Source: Eutreptiella sp. 'Long Island Sound 2002' (Eukaryota > Euglenozoa > Euglenophyceae > Eutreptiales > Eutreptiaceae). From it: a DNA stretch of 64,000 nt. Both the position numbers and the translations under genes were made by a program. Positions 26,101 through 37,098 of this stretch are shown one piece after another. The stretch spans positions 21,108,720-21,172,719 of the forward strand of contig OZ038385.1 of assembly GCA_964036045.1 (NCBI GenBank). The letters run 5' to 3'. How positions within the stretch are numbered: the first letter of the stretch is position 1; each line of letters starts with the position of its first letter. The notes beneath the pieces are model-generated. The model made no database searches and was not told where the DNA came from. It was given only the letters and a program-made list of their open reading frames with translations.

Positions 26101-29100
26101 CGTGGGTATGATTTTGAGTCTTACATGTGTTGTGCACAGTGCGTTCGGCGCCAAAAGACCTGCAATGCCTAAAGCTGGCCAACTTCTCGAACTGAAGGCG
26201 CGCTGCAAGCCCCTTCGGGGGGGGGGGGGGGTGCCATCAAGGCTGAGTGAGTATGCCGTTTGGTACTTCCGGATGTAAGTGCGAGTTCGCCTTTTCGGAC
26301 TGGGGGAGGGAGGGGCTCGCATATGGAAATTGAGCCCCCCCTGCCTTCCACTGGTCCAGAGGGATGTAATGTGGGTAATGGCTGTACTCCAGAGTGGGCA
26401 GATTTTGGCTCATTTGTCTCGTCATGAGAGCTGTGATGCAACCCACTCGCCTGGGGCACTCCCTGTAAGGAAAAGCAACCTGGAGTGGGACACTACAACC
26501 AGGGTCTTCTCCCACGACAGCAGTGTATTCTCAAGCCAAAGCACTGCATGCAGATCCAGATGATTGGTAGGCTCGTCCAGCAGCAGAACGTCCGGAGAGA
26601 TATAGAGAGCACGCGCAAGGCTGATACGCATGCGCCATCCACCTACAAACAATGAAAAGCACCGCCGCTCCAACCATGTATGCTCCCTTTGACATGGCAA
26701 GCACGAAGTATCTGCACATTGATGCACGCAATTCAGAAGCTAACCCAGTCAAAGCATTTGCCGCAGCGGGACGCATACCTGAGAACTTGTTTGTGGATGT
26801 ATGGATCATGTCGTTCGTGAAACTCAGCCCATGCAGAATGGAGCATGCCTGTATGTCCGAAAACGGCACGCACGGGGCACGCACGGGCAATACGGGTGAT
26901 GCTGACCCTAGCCCAGGCTTCCCGGTGTGATATTCAACTGCAACTGGATGGGGGTCGTGACGCCGGGCGAAGCACAACACGAGCACCATCAAAAGCAGTC
27001 GGCTCAGCAACACCAACGCTGACAACGCACATGTCCGAGGCTGAACCACACACGCAGTTCAACCTTCGCCTCAGCCCCATGGGCGTCGATATCGTTCATA
27101 CGATCATAGATCTGATCCAAACGCGACACATCTGCGTCCGTGTTGTTCAAAAGGTCTGCCTCCTCTTGAAGGAGGGTGGTTCGCTCCACATCGGTGTCTA
27201 ACACGGCCTGTAGACAGACAAATGCATGCCCCTTGGGCACGAAGACAACAACTCTGGGTTCGTCAAGGGTATGCACCCGCACGCACTATGCGACACACCT
27301 GAAGGCAATAGGGCACGACCTGGGTCACCGAACTTCTTGTTAGGGGGAGGTGGCGAAGATACCAAAGAACAGGTCTTATATACCTGTCCCCAACTTCTGG
27401 CAGGGTGGGAGGGGGCGGGGGGGGGGGAGTAAGGCCATAACCAATGAGTTTGTGGGACCAGTGACCAAAGTGCGATGCACCGCAAGGAAACTGGCTTGCA
27501 TGATGCCAAGGGAACATGAGATTTTCCACAGCTGGCGGGCCCCATGATTGCAGACACTCCAAAAGCGATTGCGGTCTTGAGTGCAAAACATTGTGACGGT
27601 TCCAGACGAATTTGGCCGCAATGGCGCGGATGATTTCATTGGGCACTTGGTTGATTGCTCTATTTTCCTTTCCCACTGCTCGGATACGTAGGGTTTTTTC
27701 ACACTGTGGAGCGCTCACGAGTGTGGATCCACTCCACGGGCATCATGTTGGGGACCGCTGCAGGAGAAACGGCCCATCTGGTACGTCCTATTCGTCCTCG
27801 ATCGTCACCTTCGCAATATCTTTGCATATTGTTGATATGGTGGCGTTGTACGGTGGTTGACCCTGGAGTGTAACTCCATTAAGAGTGCATTTGTGTTGCT
27901 CTTGCACTTGGGCAACTGTGTCCATGCACAATATGTGTACGGTTCAAAAATTCAGCAGTTGAATCGTAAAAATTGTTTCTTCGGGATGTTTTCTTCTGGT
28001 CTTGTGTGTATTTTTGGGACAGGCATGCGTGTCTCTTGGGGGTCACTAGCTAGAATAGAGTGTGGCATTGTGTTGACACCCACATCTTGGTCCATCTTTA
28101 TGCGGACCTGTCCCAAAAATTAACAGTGGCCTCGAAACAGTGACGCAGCCAGTGATCAATAAAGACTGCGTGCCTATCCAGGTGCTGGATGCTCATGGTC
28201 CCGCTCTGAGCAGGCTTGGCATCATGTTGTACCACTGCCCAGCCGTGGGGACACATTCACTCACCCACCAAACTGGCCCACCTGCCAGATGCAACATGGC
28301 CTGCGATCCTGTACCGGAGCCGACCCAGCTGACCCATGCGGGTGGCCCTCCTCCCTATCCTTCGCAGGGGAATAGCAGGTGACCCTGGCCCCATCTGCAA
28401 TGATGCCTGTGCCCAATCAGTTCCTGACATGAATTACCCTCATTGATTACGACCCTGAATTCCAGCGGGCCACATGAATTTGTCTGCAACCCCTACTGCA
28501 CCACACGCGCCCGGCACCTTCCCCTGCTACCTCCTTCCAATTTCCTAACATGGATGGTCATTCTGCAGAGACACCAACAAATTCTTCCCAGCGATTGTGG
28601 AATTCTGGGGTAGGGTGTTGACTGGGACCCACACCTGTAAAGCTGTCCGCTCGTCTCCATGATACTCTTGCTCGATATGCAAAATCTGAAGGTACGGCGA
28701 GACTCCTTCCAATTCTCCCTCTGATAAATGCCGCAGAAGAGTTGTCTTTCCAACACCATTGCGCCCCACCAAACCATATCTGAAAGCACAGCAGTCATGC
28801 AACCAGACAATGCATGGATCACCTTGTCCTATTGCAAACAGCTACCACCACCTAGCACCCCTCAAATCTGGTGATGGACCACAACCTTGCTTTCTTCACT
28901 TCTCTGAGTTCCCAATTCACTGACAAAAGATGCATGGGCAAAACTGGGTACCAAATGAGGTTGAAACACACACATACAGACAACTCTATTCCATAATGGT
29001 GTGCATGACTACTGCTTGGGCTGCTTGGGTTTTCTTTGGCAGTGGATAGAGAAAGCGTCATACCTTTTGCCTGCAAAGATATCAAGGTCTGTGCCATCAA

Positions 29101-32100
29101 GCAACGTTGTCTTTCCCATGGCAATGTGAATATTCTTACACCTGCACAAAATGGTGGTACCAAGGTGTCCACCAGTGAACGGAAAATATTATGCCATACA
29201 ACATTACCACTGACTAAATATTGTTCAAAGGCTACAGGCCACCACATATGCTGCCAAAACGAGACACCTCTTCCCTTTGTTTACTTCCCTTCACTCCCTA
29301 TGAAGCCAGATGAACGAACCCGCGTCTTTGTTGCCGCACAGGGCGGCAGGAAAGAGAAAGCGCCCCCCTGCAACCACCCCTTAGGCCAGAGCCTCTGTGC
29401 GGTTGGGTGTTATGAACATTCCGTTCCCCCGGCCATGCTGCTCCACTGGGTGCATCTGGATGCGCTTGCTGGGTGACTCCGGGGGGCGGGGGGGTCCCCT
29501 CCGCGCTTGCCTCCTTCCCTCTCCTGACTTGGGGTCTGCTGCGTAGGTTGTGTGGGGTTCCACGATCCCTCTGTGGTGGGGCTGCCTCATCAGGCGGCTT
29601 TTGGCCACTGGGGTGCCCACTTCCCCTGGGTTTTCTGAGGCCTGTTTCAGTGAATGCTACACACCAAACAACAACACAAAAGGAACGGGCATGGAATCCC
29701 ATTTCTCCCACCCCTCAGTCTTCTGTCCCGACCCCCCTTCCTTCCTGATGGGCAACTTTTCGTCCCACCATGCTACAGGGGAGGTTGGCACACAGAAACA
29801 GCACCAAACTTCTGCTTGGGAGTTGCTGACCCTGGTCAGCCGATTTTGTCACTACTGGAGTAACGTGGAGTAACATGCAGGGGGTCCCTTTGTTCACACT
29901 AATCCCATGGTGGTGTTGTGCGCTTTCTGTATGGTCCCCCGTAGGGTCCTATCTTCTGGCCTATTTGGTGACACTACAAGCACATGGAAACCCGTTGGAA
30001 GCCATGTAGCACCGTTTGGAGCCACGCAGACATGATGACAAATGTCATGGAGGTATGATCCTAGCTGAATGCTGTTGCCATTGGCACAACGCAGACATAT
30101 GGGAAAACAAAGATTGCAATTGCTAATTTCTGGGAATGCTATGCGCTACTGAGGGGTGGCACTTGGTGATCTGACGAACCATGTCAGCAGTGGCGCGGTT
30201 GTCGCACTCTCACCCACCAAAATTTTTTTACCCATTGGCCCCAGTGATGAGCCGTTGTCGATGCTGGTCTCTCTCCAGTTGGTTGCCTTGAATGTCCAAC
30301 ACCACCTTCCTGGTTCTTTGCTTGTCAGATCTGTGATTTTTTCCTTCGCGGCAGCCACCATGATTCACAACGTGTGGGTTGTGAAATGTCCAAAAATCTT
30401 GCTGCGGATGATTACTTAGACGCATGTGATTGAAACTATTTCCTCTTTATGATTCTGCTCATATGAAATACTGTGCTGGAAGCAGAAAGCAAGCACCAGC
30501 AGACAACCAGCCAGAGCAGCAGGTGCAGTAGCGCTGGTGCCACTGGTCCATTTTGCTCCTTCGTGCACTCGCAGCAGCCCAAACATCAGCAGCAGGGATG
30601 GGTAAAATTTTGGCGCCACTTGGGGGGTCCCCGGGCCCACAATCATTTTTTGTGACTGGTCACCAAAAAAAACAAAAAAAAAAAGGGCCATAGTGGGAAA
30701 GTGCAAACCCAAAATTATTGTGACCAAATAAGGTGTCTCTGGTAGAATTTCTCCCCTGCCTGCCTGTACTGGTGGCTGGTGTACAGGTGTGGCTGCTGTT
30801 GGTGTCGCTGCTGTTACTGCAGCGGCCCTTCTTATAGGTGCTGGCAGTCAGTCCCAACAGTCCCAGCCCTCAGAGCCCTTGCAACCTGCCCCACAGACTC
30901 GTTCAGCTGCAGCCACTACTATGTTTGGGGAAGCAGCCCACCCTGTTTGAGGCCTTCAACACACCACCCCCCAAGGCTGCACCCACTGTTGAAATTGAGC
31001 CCCTGGCCAAGGCTTTGCTGTGCTTTCAGAAACAGCATGACATTCAGGGCTGAGGGCTGCCCAAAGCGGCCGGTTTTAGGTCACCTTCTTTTATGACCTA
31101 ATATCGTGAGTTCGTGACCTTTTTTGTGACCAGGGGGGGGGGAGAATCCAGGCCGGACCACACCCCCCAAGTTACATCCATCCCTGACCAGCAGGGAAGA
31201 AGTAGCAGTGTCGTACTGGGGCAGTTGCACAGGAGCACCCGGTTTTAACCTGACAGTCTGCAGTGTTAGCTGCATTGCGGCATGCTTCAAAACCCCCACC
31301 GACAGCTCCCAGAATCTGGCGCTGCGGCATGCTGCTACCATTGGTGCTTGATCGTGACCTTTTTTGTGACCAGGGGGGGGGGGATCCAGGCCGGACCCAC
31401 CCAAGTTACATCCATCCCTGACCAGCAGGGAAGAAATGACAGTGTCGTGATGGTGCAGTCGCACAGGAGCACCCGGTTTTAACCTGACAGTCTGCAGTGT
31501 TAGCTGCATGAGCCACTGGTTGTTGTGTGTTTGCAAGTGATGCGGAGCTTGCACCCACCATGCAAGCAGAATTGCAGCAGTTATTGTTATATTTGCGCTT
31601 GACAGAGGCCAGGCGTTCCCCCCAACCGTAGCAGGCAGGGCATGCAGGTGTCCCAGTGTGTATGTTAAAAGGGCATCCAAGATATGTCCACCTCCCGCTG
31701 GGTTTCAGCTCAGGGGTTGGCTGCCCAAAATTCGTTCAGGGACCCTATTGCAAACAAGGATTGTGGAAAAAGACCCCAAAGGGGGGGGGGCTGGCCCACC
31801 TTGTTTTGATCTTACGCATTCCATAAAATCTGTTGCCCTTAGCAAACCAACCGTGCAGAAATTGCAATGTTACCAAACCACAAATGGGGCCAGTGTTCCC
31901 CCGAATCTGTTTTGGTTCATTTTGCCTGAAAACAGCCCTTTCAGGGGCCTGTGAGTACTACTCAAAGGGGGCACCTCATGACAAAGGAGTATGCTATTTT
32001 CATTATTAGATGCCTGAATGTGATGCATCATGGCAATTTACATCACGACAACTGTGATGATAAATGTGAGCCCAACCAGCGCATGCAACAGATGCAGCGC

Positions 32101-35100
32101 CCAATCAACGCACGCAGCAAAAACTGATGCAGAAAACTGCAGCACCACGAATGGCAATGGAATCTGCGAGCACTGACTCACTTGAAGCCACTTGCCGCAG
32201 CTTCAAGCTTAATAGATGCTCGGTACAAACACAGCGCCTTCATGTGATGCATCACTTCAACCTGCATCACGAAAGCTGGTGATTTGGGGAATAACAAAGA
32301 TAAATGTGAGCCCAACCAGCGCATGCAACAGATGCAGCGCCCAATCAACGCACGCAGCAAAAACTGATGCAGAAAACTGCAGCAGCACGAGTGGCAATGG
32401 AATCTGCGAGCACTGACTCACTTGAAGCCACTTGCCGCAGCTTCAAGCTTAATAGATGCTCGGTACAAACACAGCGCCTTCATGTGATGCATCACTGCAA
32501 CCTGCATCACGAAAGCTGGTGATTTGGGGAATAACAAAGATAAATGTGAGCCCAACCAGCGCATGCAACAGATGCAGCGCCCAATCAACGCACGCAGCAA
32601 AAACTGATGCAGAAAACTGCAGCAGCACGAATGGCAATGGAATCTGCGAGCACTGACTCACTTGAAGCCACTTGCCGCAGCTTCAAGCTTAATAGATGCT
32701 CGGTACAAACACAGCGCCTTCATGTGATGCATCACTGCAACCTGCATCACGAAAGCTGGTGATTTGGGGAATAACAAAGATAAATGTGAGCCCAACCAGC
32801 GCATGCAACAGATGCAGCGCCCAATCAACGCACGCAGCAAAAACTGATGCAGAAAACTGGAGCACCACGAGTGGCAATGGAATCTGCGAGCACTGACTCA
32901 CTTGAAGCCACTTGCCGCAGCTTCAAGCTTAATAGATGCTCGGTACAAACACAGCGCCTTCATGTGATGCATCACTTCAACCTGCATCACGAAAACTGGT
33001 GATTTGGGGAATAACAAAGATAAATGTGAGCCCAACCAGCGCATGCAACAGATGCAGCGCCCAATCAACGCACGCAGCAAAAACTGATGCAGAAAACTGC
33101 AGCAGCACGAATGGCAATGGAATCTGCGAGCACTGACTCACTTGAAGCCACTTGCCGCAGCTTCAAGCTTAATAGATGCTCGGTGAAAACACAGCGCCTT
33201 CATGTGATGCATCACTTCAACCTGCATCACGAAAACTGGTAATTTGGGGAATAACAAAGATAAATGTGAGCCCAACCAGCGCATGCAACAGATGCAGCGC
33301 CCAATCAACGCACGCAGCAAAAACTGATGCAGAAAACTGGAGCACCACGAGTGGCAATGGAATCTGCGAGCACTGACTCACTTGAAGCCACTTGCCGCAG
33401 CTTCAAGCTTAATAGATGCTCGGTACAAACACAGCGCCTTCATGTGATGCATCACTTCAACCTGCATCACGAAAACTGGTAATTTGGGGAATAACAAAGA
33501 TAAATGTGAGCCCAACCAGCGCATGCAACAGATGCAGCGCCCAATCAACGCACGCAGCAAAAACTGATGCAGAAAACTGCAGCAGCACGAATGGCAATGG
33601 AATCTGCGAGCACTGACTCACTTGAAGCCACTTGCCGCAGCTTCAAGCTTAATAGATGCTCGGTGAAAACACAGCGCCTTCATGTGATGCATCACTTCAA
33701 CCTGCATCACGAAAGCTGGTGATTTGGGGAATAACAAAGATAAATGTGAGCACAACCAGCGCATGCAACAGATGCAGCGCCCAATCAACGCACGCAGCAA
33801 AAACTGATGCAGAAAACTGGAGCACCACGAGTGGCAATGGAATCTGCGAGCACTGACTCACTTGAAGCCACTTGCCGCAGCTTCAAGCTTAATAGATGCT
33901 CGGTACAAACACAGCGCCTTCATGTGATGCATCACTTCAACCTGCATCACGAAAACTGGTAATTTGGGGAATAACAAAGATAAATGTGAGCCCAACCAGC
34001 GCATGCAACAGATGCAGCGCCCAATCAACGCACGCAGCAAAAACTGATGCAGAAAACTGCAGCAGCACGAATGGCAATGGAATCTGCGAGCACTGACTCA
34101 CTTGAAGCCACTTGCCGCAGCTTCAAGCTTAATAGATGCTCGGTACAAACACAGCGCCTTCATGTGATGCATCACTTCAACCTGCATCACGAAAACTGGT
34201 AATTTGGGGAATAACAAAGATAAATGTGAGCCCAACCAGCGCATGCAACAGATGCAGCGCCCAATCAACGCACGCAGCAAAAACTGATGCAGAAAACTGC
34301 AGCAGCACGAATGGCAATGGAATCTGCGAGCACTGACTCACTTGAAGCCACTTGCCGCAGCTTCAAGCTTAATAGATGCTCGGTGAAAACACAGCGCCTT
34401 CATGTGATGCATCACTTCAACCTGCATCACGAAAGCTGGTGATTTGGGGAATAACAAAGATAAATGTGAGCCCAACCAGCGCATGCAACAGATGCAGCGC
34501 CCAATCAACGCACGCAGCAAAAACTGATGCAGAAAACTGCAGCACCACGAGTGGCAATGGAATCTGCGAGCACTGACTCACTTGAAGCCACTTGCCGCAG
34601 CTTCAAGCTTAATAGATGCTCGGTGAAAACACAGCGCCTTCATGTGATGCATCACTGCAACCTGCATCACGAAAGCTGGTGATTTGGGGAATAACAAAGC
34701 GAGCAGATGTACCGACCAATGGCTAGGTAACCATGTTTCCCGTTTACAACTCAGACATAAAAGAGTCCTCATAGTCATATCAGTCCACAAAGGACAGAAG
34801 AATCATCACTTCTCCACATTACTGTGCGAGAACCATTAGAATGACAGAGAAGCTTTTAAATTGCTGCATATGCCTTGAGAGTTGTTGCCACTGCTCGCTC
34901 TATGCCCTCATCGTACTCTCCGGTTCACTTTGGTAGCGATGTTTGATGCGTGAGCTGGCTGGATTGACTTTGCAATTCTGCTTGCACTTGTGGGTGCAAG
35001 CTGCCAAGGCCCTAGCCGTCCTTGTCTGGTTTCCTGCGCCTCCACCGTCGCTGTGGCCGCCGCTTTGCCAATGCTACTTGCCGGATGCAAACATTCACAT

Positions 35101-37098
35101 ACACTGTGGGACAAGCCAACACCACATCCAAACAACGCCATACACGTGCATGGAATGGCCACACCTGATATCGACACCTCCTTTCCATTCTCCTGTGCCA
35201 TGGTGAATCTTGACCGCTGTTTGTGAATTTGAGATACCTGACAACAGAGCAAATCGACGTATGATGGCGCAATGGCTTCGCTCATGAATTTGATGAGCCC
35301 TTCGATTTTGCCATGTCGAGGTGTCCCACTTGAAAGCACCGTTCCAAGTTGCGAACGTTGGAGGCGTCACTGCCGTTGTTGTCCGCACCTCAATGGATTG
35401 TTGAACAGTTGTCGGGTGAGGGGTTCTAGCTTTTAGAACCAACTACTTTCCCATCTGCCTCCCGTCGCTCCCGTCCGGCGCAGTATGTGGCATAATAAAG
35501 AGATTTCACGATGTATTCTCGGATGAAATGCAACGTAATGCAACGTAGTTCAGTGTGTGTGGTTCGTGCCATGTGCACTGAAATCATTTATTCCCCGCAA
35601 CGTGCTCAATTCGCTTGCACGGGACATTGTTTTGTGGGACACGTGCGTATTGAGCCTGTTGTTAAGGTCCAATCGAGCATGGGACATTGTTATGTGGGAC
35701 ACGTGCGTATTGAGCCAATTGTTAACGTCCAATCGAGAAATGCCGTATGGAGAGTGTCGTGTGTCGGCGTTTCTCATGCACCCAGAAAACAGGTCAACGG
35801 GTAGAAAAATTGGTTTTCACGACCGGTTAAGCGTGTTTGCCCTAAAGAAAAGGTCCAAGGGGTGTTTGGACCCCGAGTAGTCACCAGCAAGATCGGCAGC
35901 CTTTGTGGCACAACACAATCAACGTGCTTTGTGTTTTGCACACCCGGTATCGTTTCCGGCATGTGGTGAAGTGCCGAGCAAGAAAGTGGCGTATCCTTCC
36001 ACATCCTCATCCCTACCGTCTTCCACAAATGGGCAAAATAACTTGGAGGATAGCCCGTGGCTTGCCAAAATGACCTTGTGCGTATTTGATAAGGGCGAAA
36101 CCGAACGTAACAAGGGAAAGAGTGATAATGCAAGGTAAAACGAATCCTAGTCCCTCCTCATCAGCACCTCGTCTGGCAAGATATTGGTCGTACTCGTCCA
36201 ACAATTGGGCCTTTTTCTCTTCTTCTTTCTTTCGCCTTCGGTCCAACCTAGGAATAATAAGTAAGGGGACCTACCTCCACGCTTCTGCAAAGTGCCGCGA
36301 TTCGGTGCAACGTCAAAGGACACATTTACAACCATTATCAACTCGAGTAAGTGCACGTTCCTCATGGTTGTCGTTTTGAAACACGTTCTTACCAGATGGA
36401 CAAGTATTCGGATGAACGTTAATCGAACCACAAGGGTACAATCCGTTGGGCGGCAGGAGCGTGCTTCGTGACTCCACGGACCAGTGATTGCCCCCACCAG
36501 GCGTACCTTGCTTGTTCTCTCTTCTGATCCCAGTCCAAGTCCGCGTTGGTATTGACATCGATACTCGCTTGCGCGAAACCCCCCGTCCCGGTTCCCATCA
36601 CATGCATTTCTTTGATATTCTTCTCATATTGCCGCCCCATCTTAGCGAAACGTGGAAAGCGGTATCCAAGGCTTCGTTGGTGACCCACGTGGCCTCAAAC
36701 ACAACACCAATACCCGGACAACCAGTGCGAGACACATCGCACGGCGGGGGCAATGTGGCGAGGCGAGTCGTTCAACGGCTTCGATGTGATCATACCTGAA
36801 TCGGAGTCAACAACCTTGTTGTGGACTCTTGTTCTACTTCGGGAATCATATTCATGCCCTTCATTTTCGCCAAGATTTCTCGCACAACTTCCCGTGCGGC
36901 GTCCATGCCTTTGCGGCAACCACAATTATCTAGGAACATTCCGATCGTTTCGATCACGTTCGTCTCTGAAGAGCTCGTGTCCAAGCTTGTTTGAGCGTCC
37001 AAAATGTTGACCAAATACTTTCGAATCGGGAAATCGAGTAAACCGGCCTCATCCTCGCCAAGGACCTCTTCGAATATGGCATCGCATTGTTGCTCCAT
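10291..37098 (-). CDS. GCN20/ABCF3-type ABC protein, split gene of at least 27 kb
   Basis: ABCF proteins are soluble twin-ATPase proteins of the translation machinery. Yeast Gcn20 works with Gcn1 on ribosomes to activate the Gcn2 kinase. Placed exons: 37098-36796, 36640-36507, 36247-36168, 35216-35165, 29141-29064, 28779-28635, 27207-27064, 26848-26779, 26642-26480, 25369-25274, 25070-25004, 18795-18733, 18465-18391, about 15598-15498, 14106-13933, 11571-11504, 10462-10291. All introns are GT-AG, and phases agree at each join checked. The product has an ABCF3-like N-terminal domain, cassette 1 ([27 protein letters not shown]), the linker helices, and cassette 2 ([28 protein letters not shown]). 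Placed exons give about 660 residues; Gcn20 and ABCF3 have about 710-750. A short exon between 18390 and 15600 and the C-terminal exon are missing from my model. Confidence 0.9.
11504..11571 (-). CDS. GCN20-like exon 17, signature of cassette 2
   Basis: It encodes [20 protein letters not shown] plus AQ. Acceptor TTTTGCAG, donor CAG|GTTCTC. Confidence 0.94.
13933..14106 (-). CDS. GCN20-like exon 16
   Basis: It encodes [18 protein letters not shown], then QHHVGQL...PLEFM and LSRFGLSG, the region between Walker A and signature of ABCF cassette 2. Acceptor CTCTGCAG, donor TCAG|GTATTC. Confidence 0.93.
15498..15598 (-). CDS. GCN20-like exon 15 (numbering leaves one gap), Walker A of cassette 2
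   Basis: It encodes [16 protein letters not shown] then [18 protein letters not shown]. Two overlapping acceptors (CACAG or CACAGAG) fit, depending on the phase of the missing exon 14. Donor G|GTATGC. Confidence 0.9.
18391..18465 (-). CDS. GCN20-like exon 13
   Basis: 25 codons encoding [19 protein letters not shown] and SLPEPD. ABCF3 proteins have an acidic KFPDP-type segment here. Acceptor CTGCAG, donor GAC|GTTTGC. Confidence 0.8.
18733..18795 (-). CDS. GCN20-like exon 12
   Basis: It encodes [19 protein letters not shown] plus CK, matching FIDRFRYNA.RA...QS in GCN20/ABCF3. 21 codons, phase 0; acceptor GTTCAG, donor AAG|GTGCTC. Confidence 0.88.
19811..23104 (+). repeat. 115-bp satellite array, about 29 units
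   Basis: Unit boundaries recur every 115 bases, for example at 20041, 20156, 20271 and 23031. A diverged unit precedes it from about 19611. At least two unit types occur: one with AAAAACTATATTGGGCTCAG and TGGTGAAGAATG, the other with GAAAAATAGGTTGGGCTCAG and CAGTAAAAATTG. The second type starts at 19926, 20386, 20616, 21191, 21421, 22111, 22341 and 22571, often every second unit. The array lies in GCN20-like intron 11. Confidence 0.97.
23117..23202 (+). repeat. CA/CG microsatellite
   Basis: About 85 bases of (AC)n broken by GC steps, then (CG)n, directly after the end of the 115-bp array. Left-handed DNA is possible in such alternating purine-pyrimidine runs. Confidence 0.95.
23240..23250 (+). 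promoter_or_regulatory. TATA-like box before the nested ORF
   Basis: TATAAAAAG lies about 90-100 bases before the ATG at 23342. A chance match is possible in AT-rich intron sequence. Confidence 0.3.
23342..23641 (+). CDS. Hypothetical 99-residue ORF inside GCN20-like intron 11
   Basis: The ORF starts [17 protein letters not shown]. The first residues faintly recall the N-terminus of ADF/cofilin-type proteins (GI..S.E), but nothing after that supports the family, and it could be a first exon or chance. It is on the strand opposite to the host gene, with a TATA-like motif upstream. I cannot assign a function. Confidence 0.25.
   Translation: MVSQKGITPSQEIVDAMREQWCIKYQQAQKHCIQTCILSRNNYPIPQQLLPLLPVLAACLSHKGWPLQKKKAIMKCIANSVSQRNPTVRRRASTLGPFA
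25004..25070 (-). CDS. GCN20-like exon 11, inter-cassette linker
   Basis: It encodes [19 protein letters not shown] and HMQ, the coiled linker. Acceptor GTGCAG, donor CAG|GTTTGT. The following 6.2-kb intron contains the 115-bp satellite. Confidence 0.88.
25274..25369 (-). CDS. GCN20-like exon 10
   Basis: It encodes [17 protein letters not shown] and [16 protein letters not shown], the end of cassette 1. The donor reads AG|GTCCGG, a weak but possible 5' site; the next exon is in phase. Confidence 0.88.
26480..26642 (-). CDS. GCN20-like exon 9, signature, Walker B and H-loop of cassette 1
   Basis: It encodes [28 protein letters not shown] with the catalytic Glu, and VVVSHSR with the switch His. 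Acceptor TTTGTAG, donor CCAG|GTTGCT. Confidence 0.93.
26779..26848 (-). CDS. GCN20-like exon 8
   Basis: It encodes [16 protein letters not shown] and onward to FS. The signature SGGWRMR is split across the next intron. Donor TCAG|GTATGC. Confidence 0.9.
27064..27207 (-). CDS. GCN20-like exon 7, helical arm
   Basis: 48 codons, phase 0 at both ends. It encodes [19 protein letters not shown] and later [19 protein letters not shown], the helical insert of cassette 1. Confidence 0.9.
28635..28779 (-). CDS. GCN20-like exon 6, Walker A of cassette 1
   Basis: It encodes [19 protein letters not shown], then [17 protein letters not shown], a diagnostic ABCF3 sequence. Acceptor CTTTCAG, donor CAG|GTGTGG. 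Confidence 0.92.
29064..29141 (-). CDS. GCN20-like exon 5, first strands of cassette 1
   Basis: Acceptor TTTTGTGCAG, donor AAAAG|GTATGA. It encodes [19 protein letters not shown] and onward, matching the strand before Walker A in ABCF proteins. Confidence 0.85.
31112..31512 (+). repeat. Two direct copies of a 165-bp sequence, 240 bases apart
   Basis: The first copy is 31112-31275, the second 31352-31512. Both start TCGTGACCTTTTTTGTGACC followed by a G run and end in CTGCAGTGTTAGCTGCAT. The 240-base offset equals the period of the satellite that follows at 32.0 kb, although the sequences differ. Confidence 0.85.
32010..34700 (+). repeat. 240-bp satellite array, about 11 units
   Basis: Exact 240-base period, for example AATAGATGCTCGG at 32210, 32450, 32690 and so on. 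Variants alternate: GTACAAACAC or GTGAAAACAC, and GGAGCACCACGAGTGG or GCAGCAGCACGAATGG. The first unit is diverged, and the array stops abruptly at 34700 (AATAACAAAG then CGAGCAG). Because 240 is a multiple of three, each unit shows the same 66-residue plus-strand and 60-residue minus-strand ORFs. I regard them as by-products of the repeat. Confidence 0.97.
35165..35216 (-). CDS. GCN20-like exon 4, 52 bases
   Basis: It encodes [18 protein letters not shown] between acceptor AAACAG and donor ATCAG|GTGTGG. It is followed by a 6.0-kb intron that contains the 240-bp satellite. The call rests on phase and on continuity into the first cassette strand of exon 5. Confidence 0.6.
35621..35740 (+). repeat. 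60-bp direct duplication with CACGTG
   Basis: GGGACATTGTTWTGTGGGAC at 35621 and 35681 starts two 60-base copies, each with ACACGTGCGTATTGAGCC. It lies in GCN20-like intron 3. Confidence 0.85.
36168..36247 (-). CDS. GCN20-like exon 3, charged linker
   Basis: Acceptor ATTCCTAG, donor CGAG|GTGCTG. It encodes [19 protein letters not shown] and onward, a lysine/glutamate-rich segment like the one before the first cassette of ABCF3 proteins. Phases match exons 2 and 4. Confidence 0.72.
36507..36640 (-). CDS. GCN20-like exon 2
   Basis: The acceptor is TCGCTAAG directly before an in-frame ATG codon; the donor is AG|GTACGC. It codes for a polar linker ending [10 protein letters not shown]. The start choice rests on phase 0 continuity with exon 1. 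Confidence 0.65.
36796..37098 (-). CDS. GCN20-like exon 1, N-terminal domain
   Basis: It codes for 101 residues from Met at 37098 to Gln before donor CAG|GTATGATC. The helical, acidic pattern and the ending RLLTPIQ resemble the N-terminal region of GCN20/ABCF3, which in yeast Gcn20 is the Gcn1-binding part; that role is inferred from the family. The frame stays open to 37284, so a longer N-terminus is possible. Confidence 0.75.

Larger units (their letters stand above)
29142..35164 (-). other. GCN20-like intron 4 (6.0 kb)
   Basis: It holds the 240-bp satellite, a 165-bp direct repeat pair (31112-31275 and 31352-31512), and low-complexity sequence around 30780-31050 that reads in broken frames (Ala/Gln/Pro-rich, then a stop). 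I see no convincing exon in it. Confidence 0.75.

Noticed and set aside
30779-31060. Ala/Gln-rich coding remnant in GCN20-like intron 4
   Set aside because: It reads only by joining two frames across a stop; the low-complexity composition could produce this by chance.
32216-34576. Repeated 66-residue (plus) and 60-residue (minus) ORFs in the 240-bp array
   Set aside because: They recur only because 240 is divisible by three; each has a stop in every unit and no protein-like composition.
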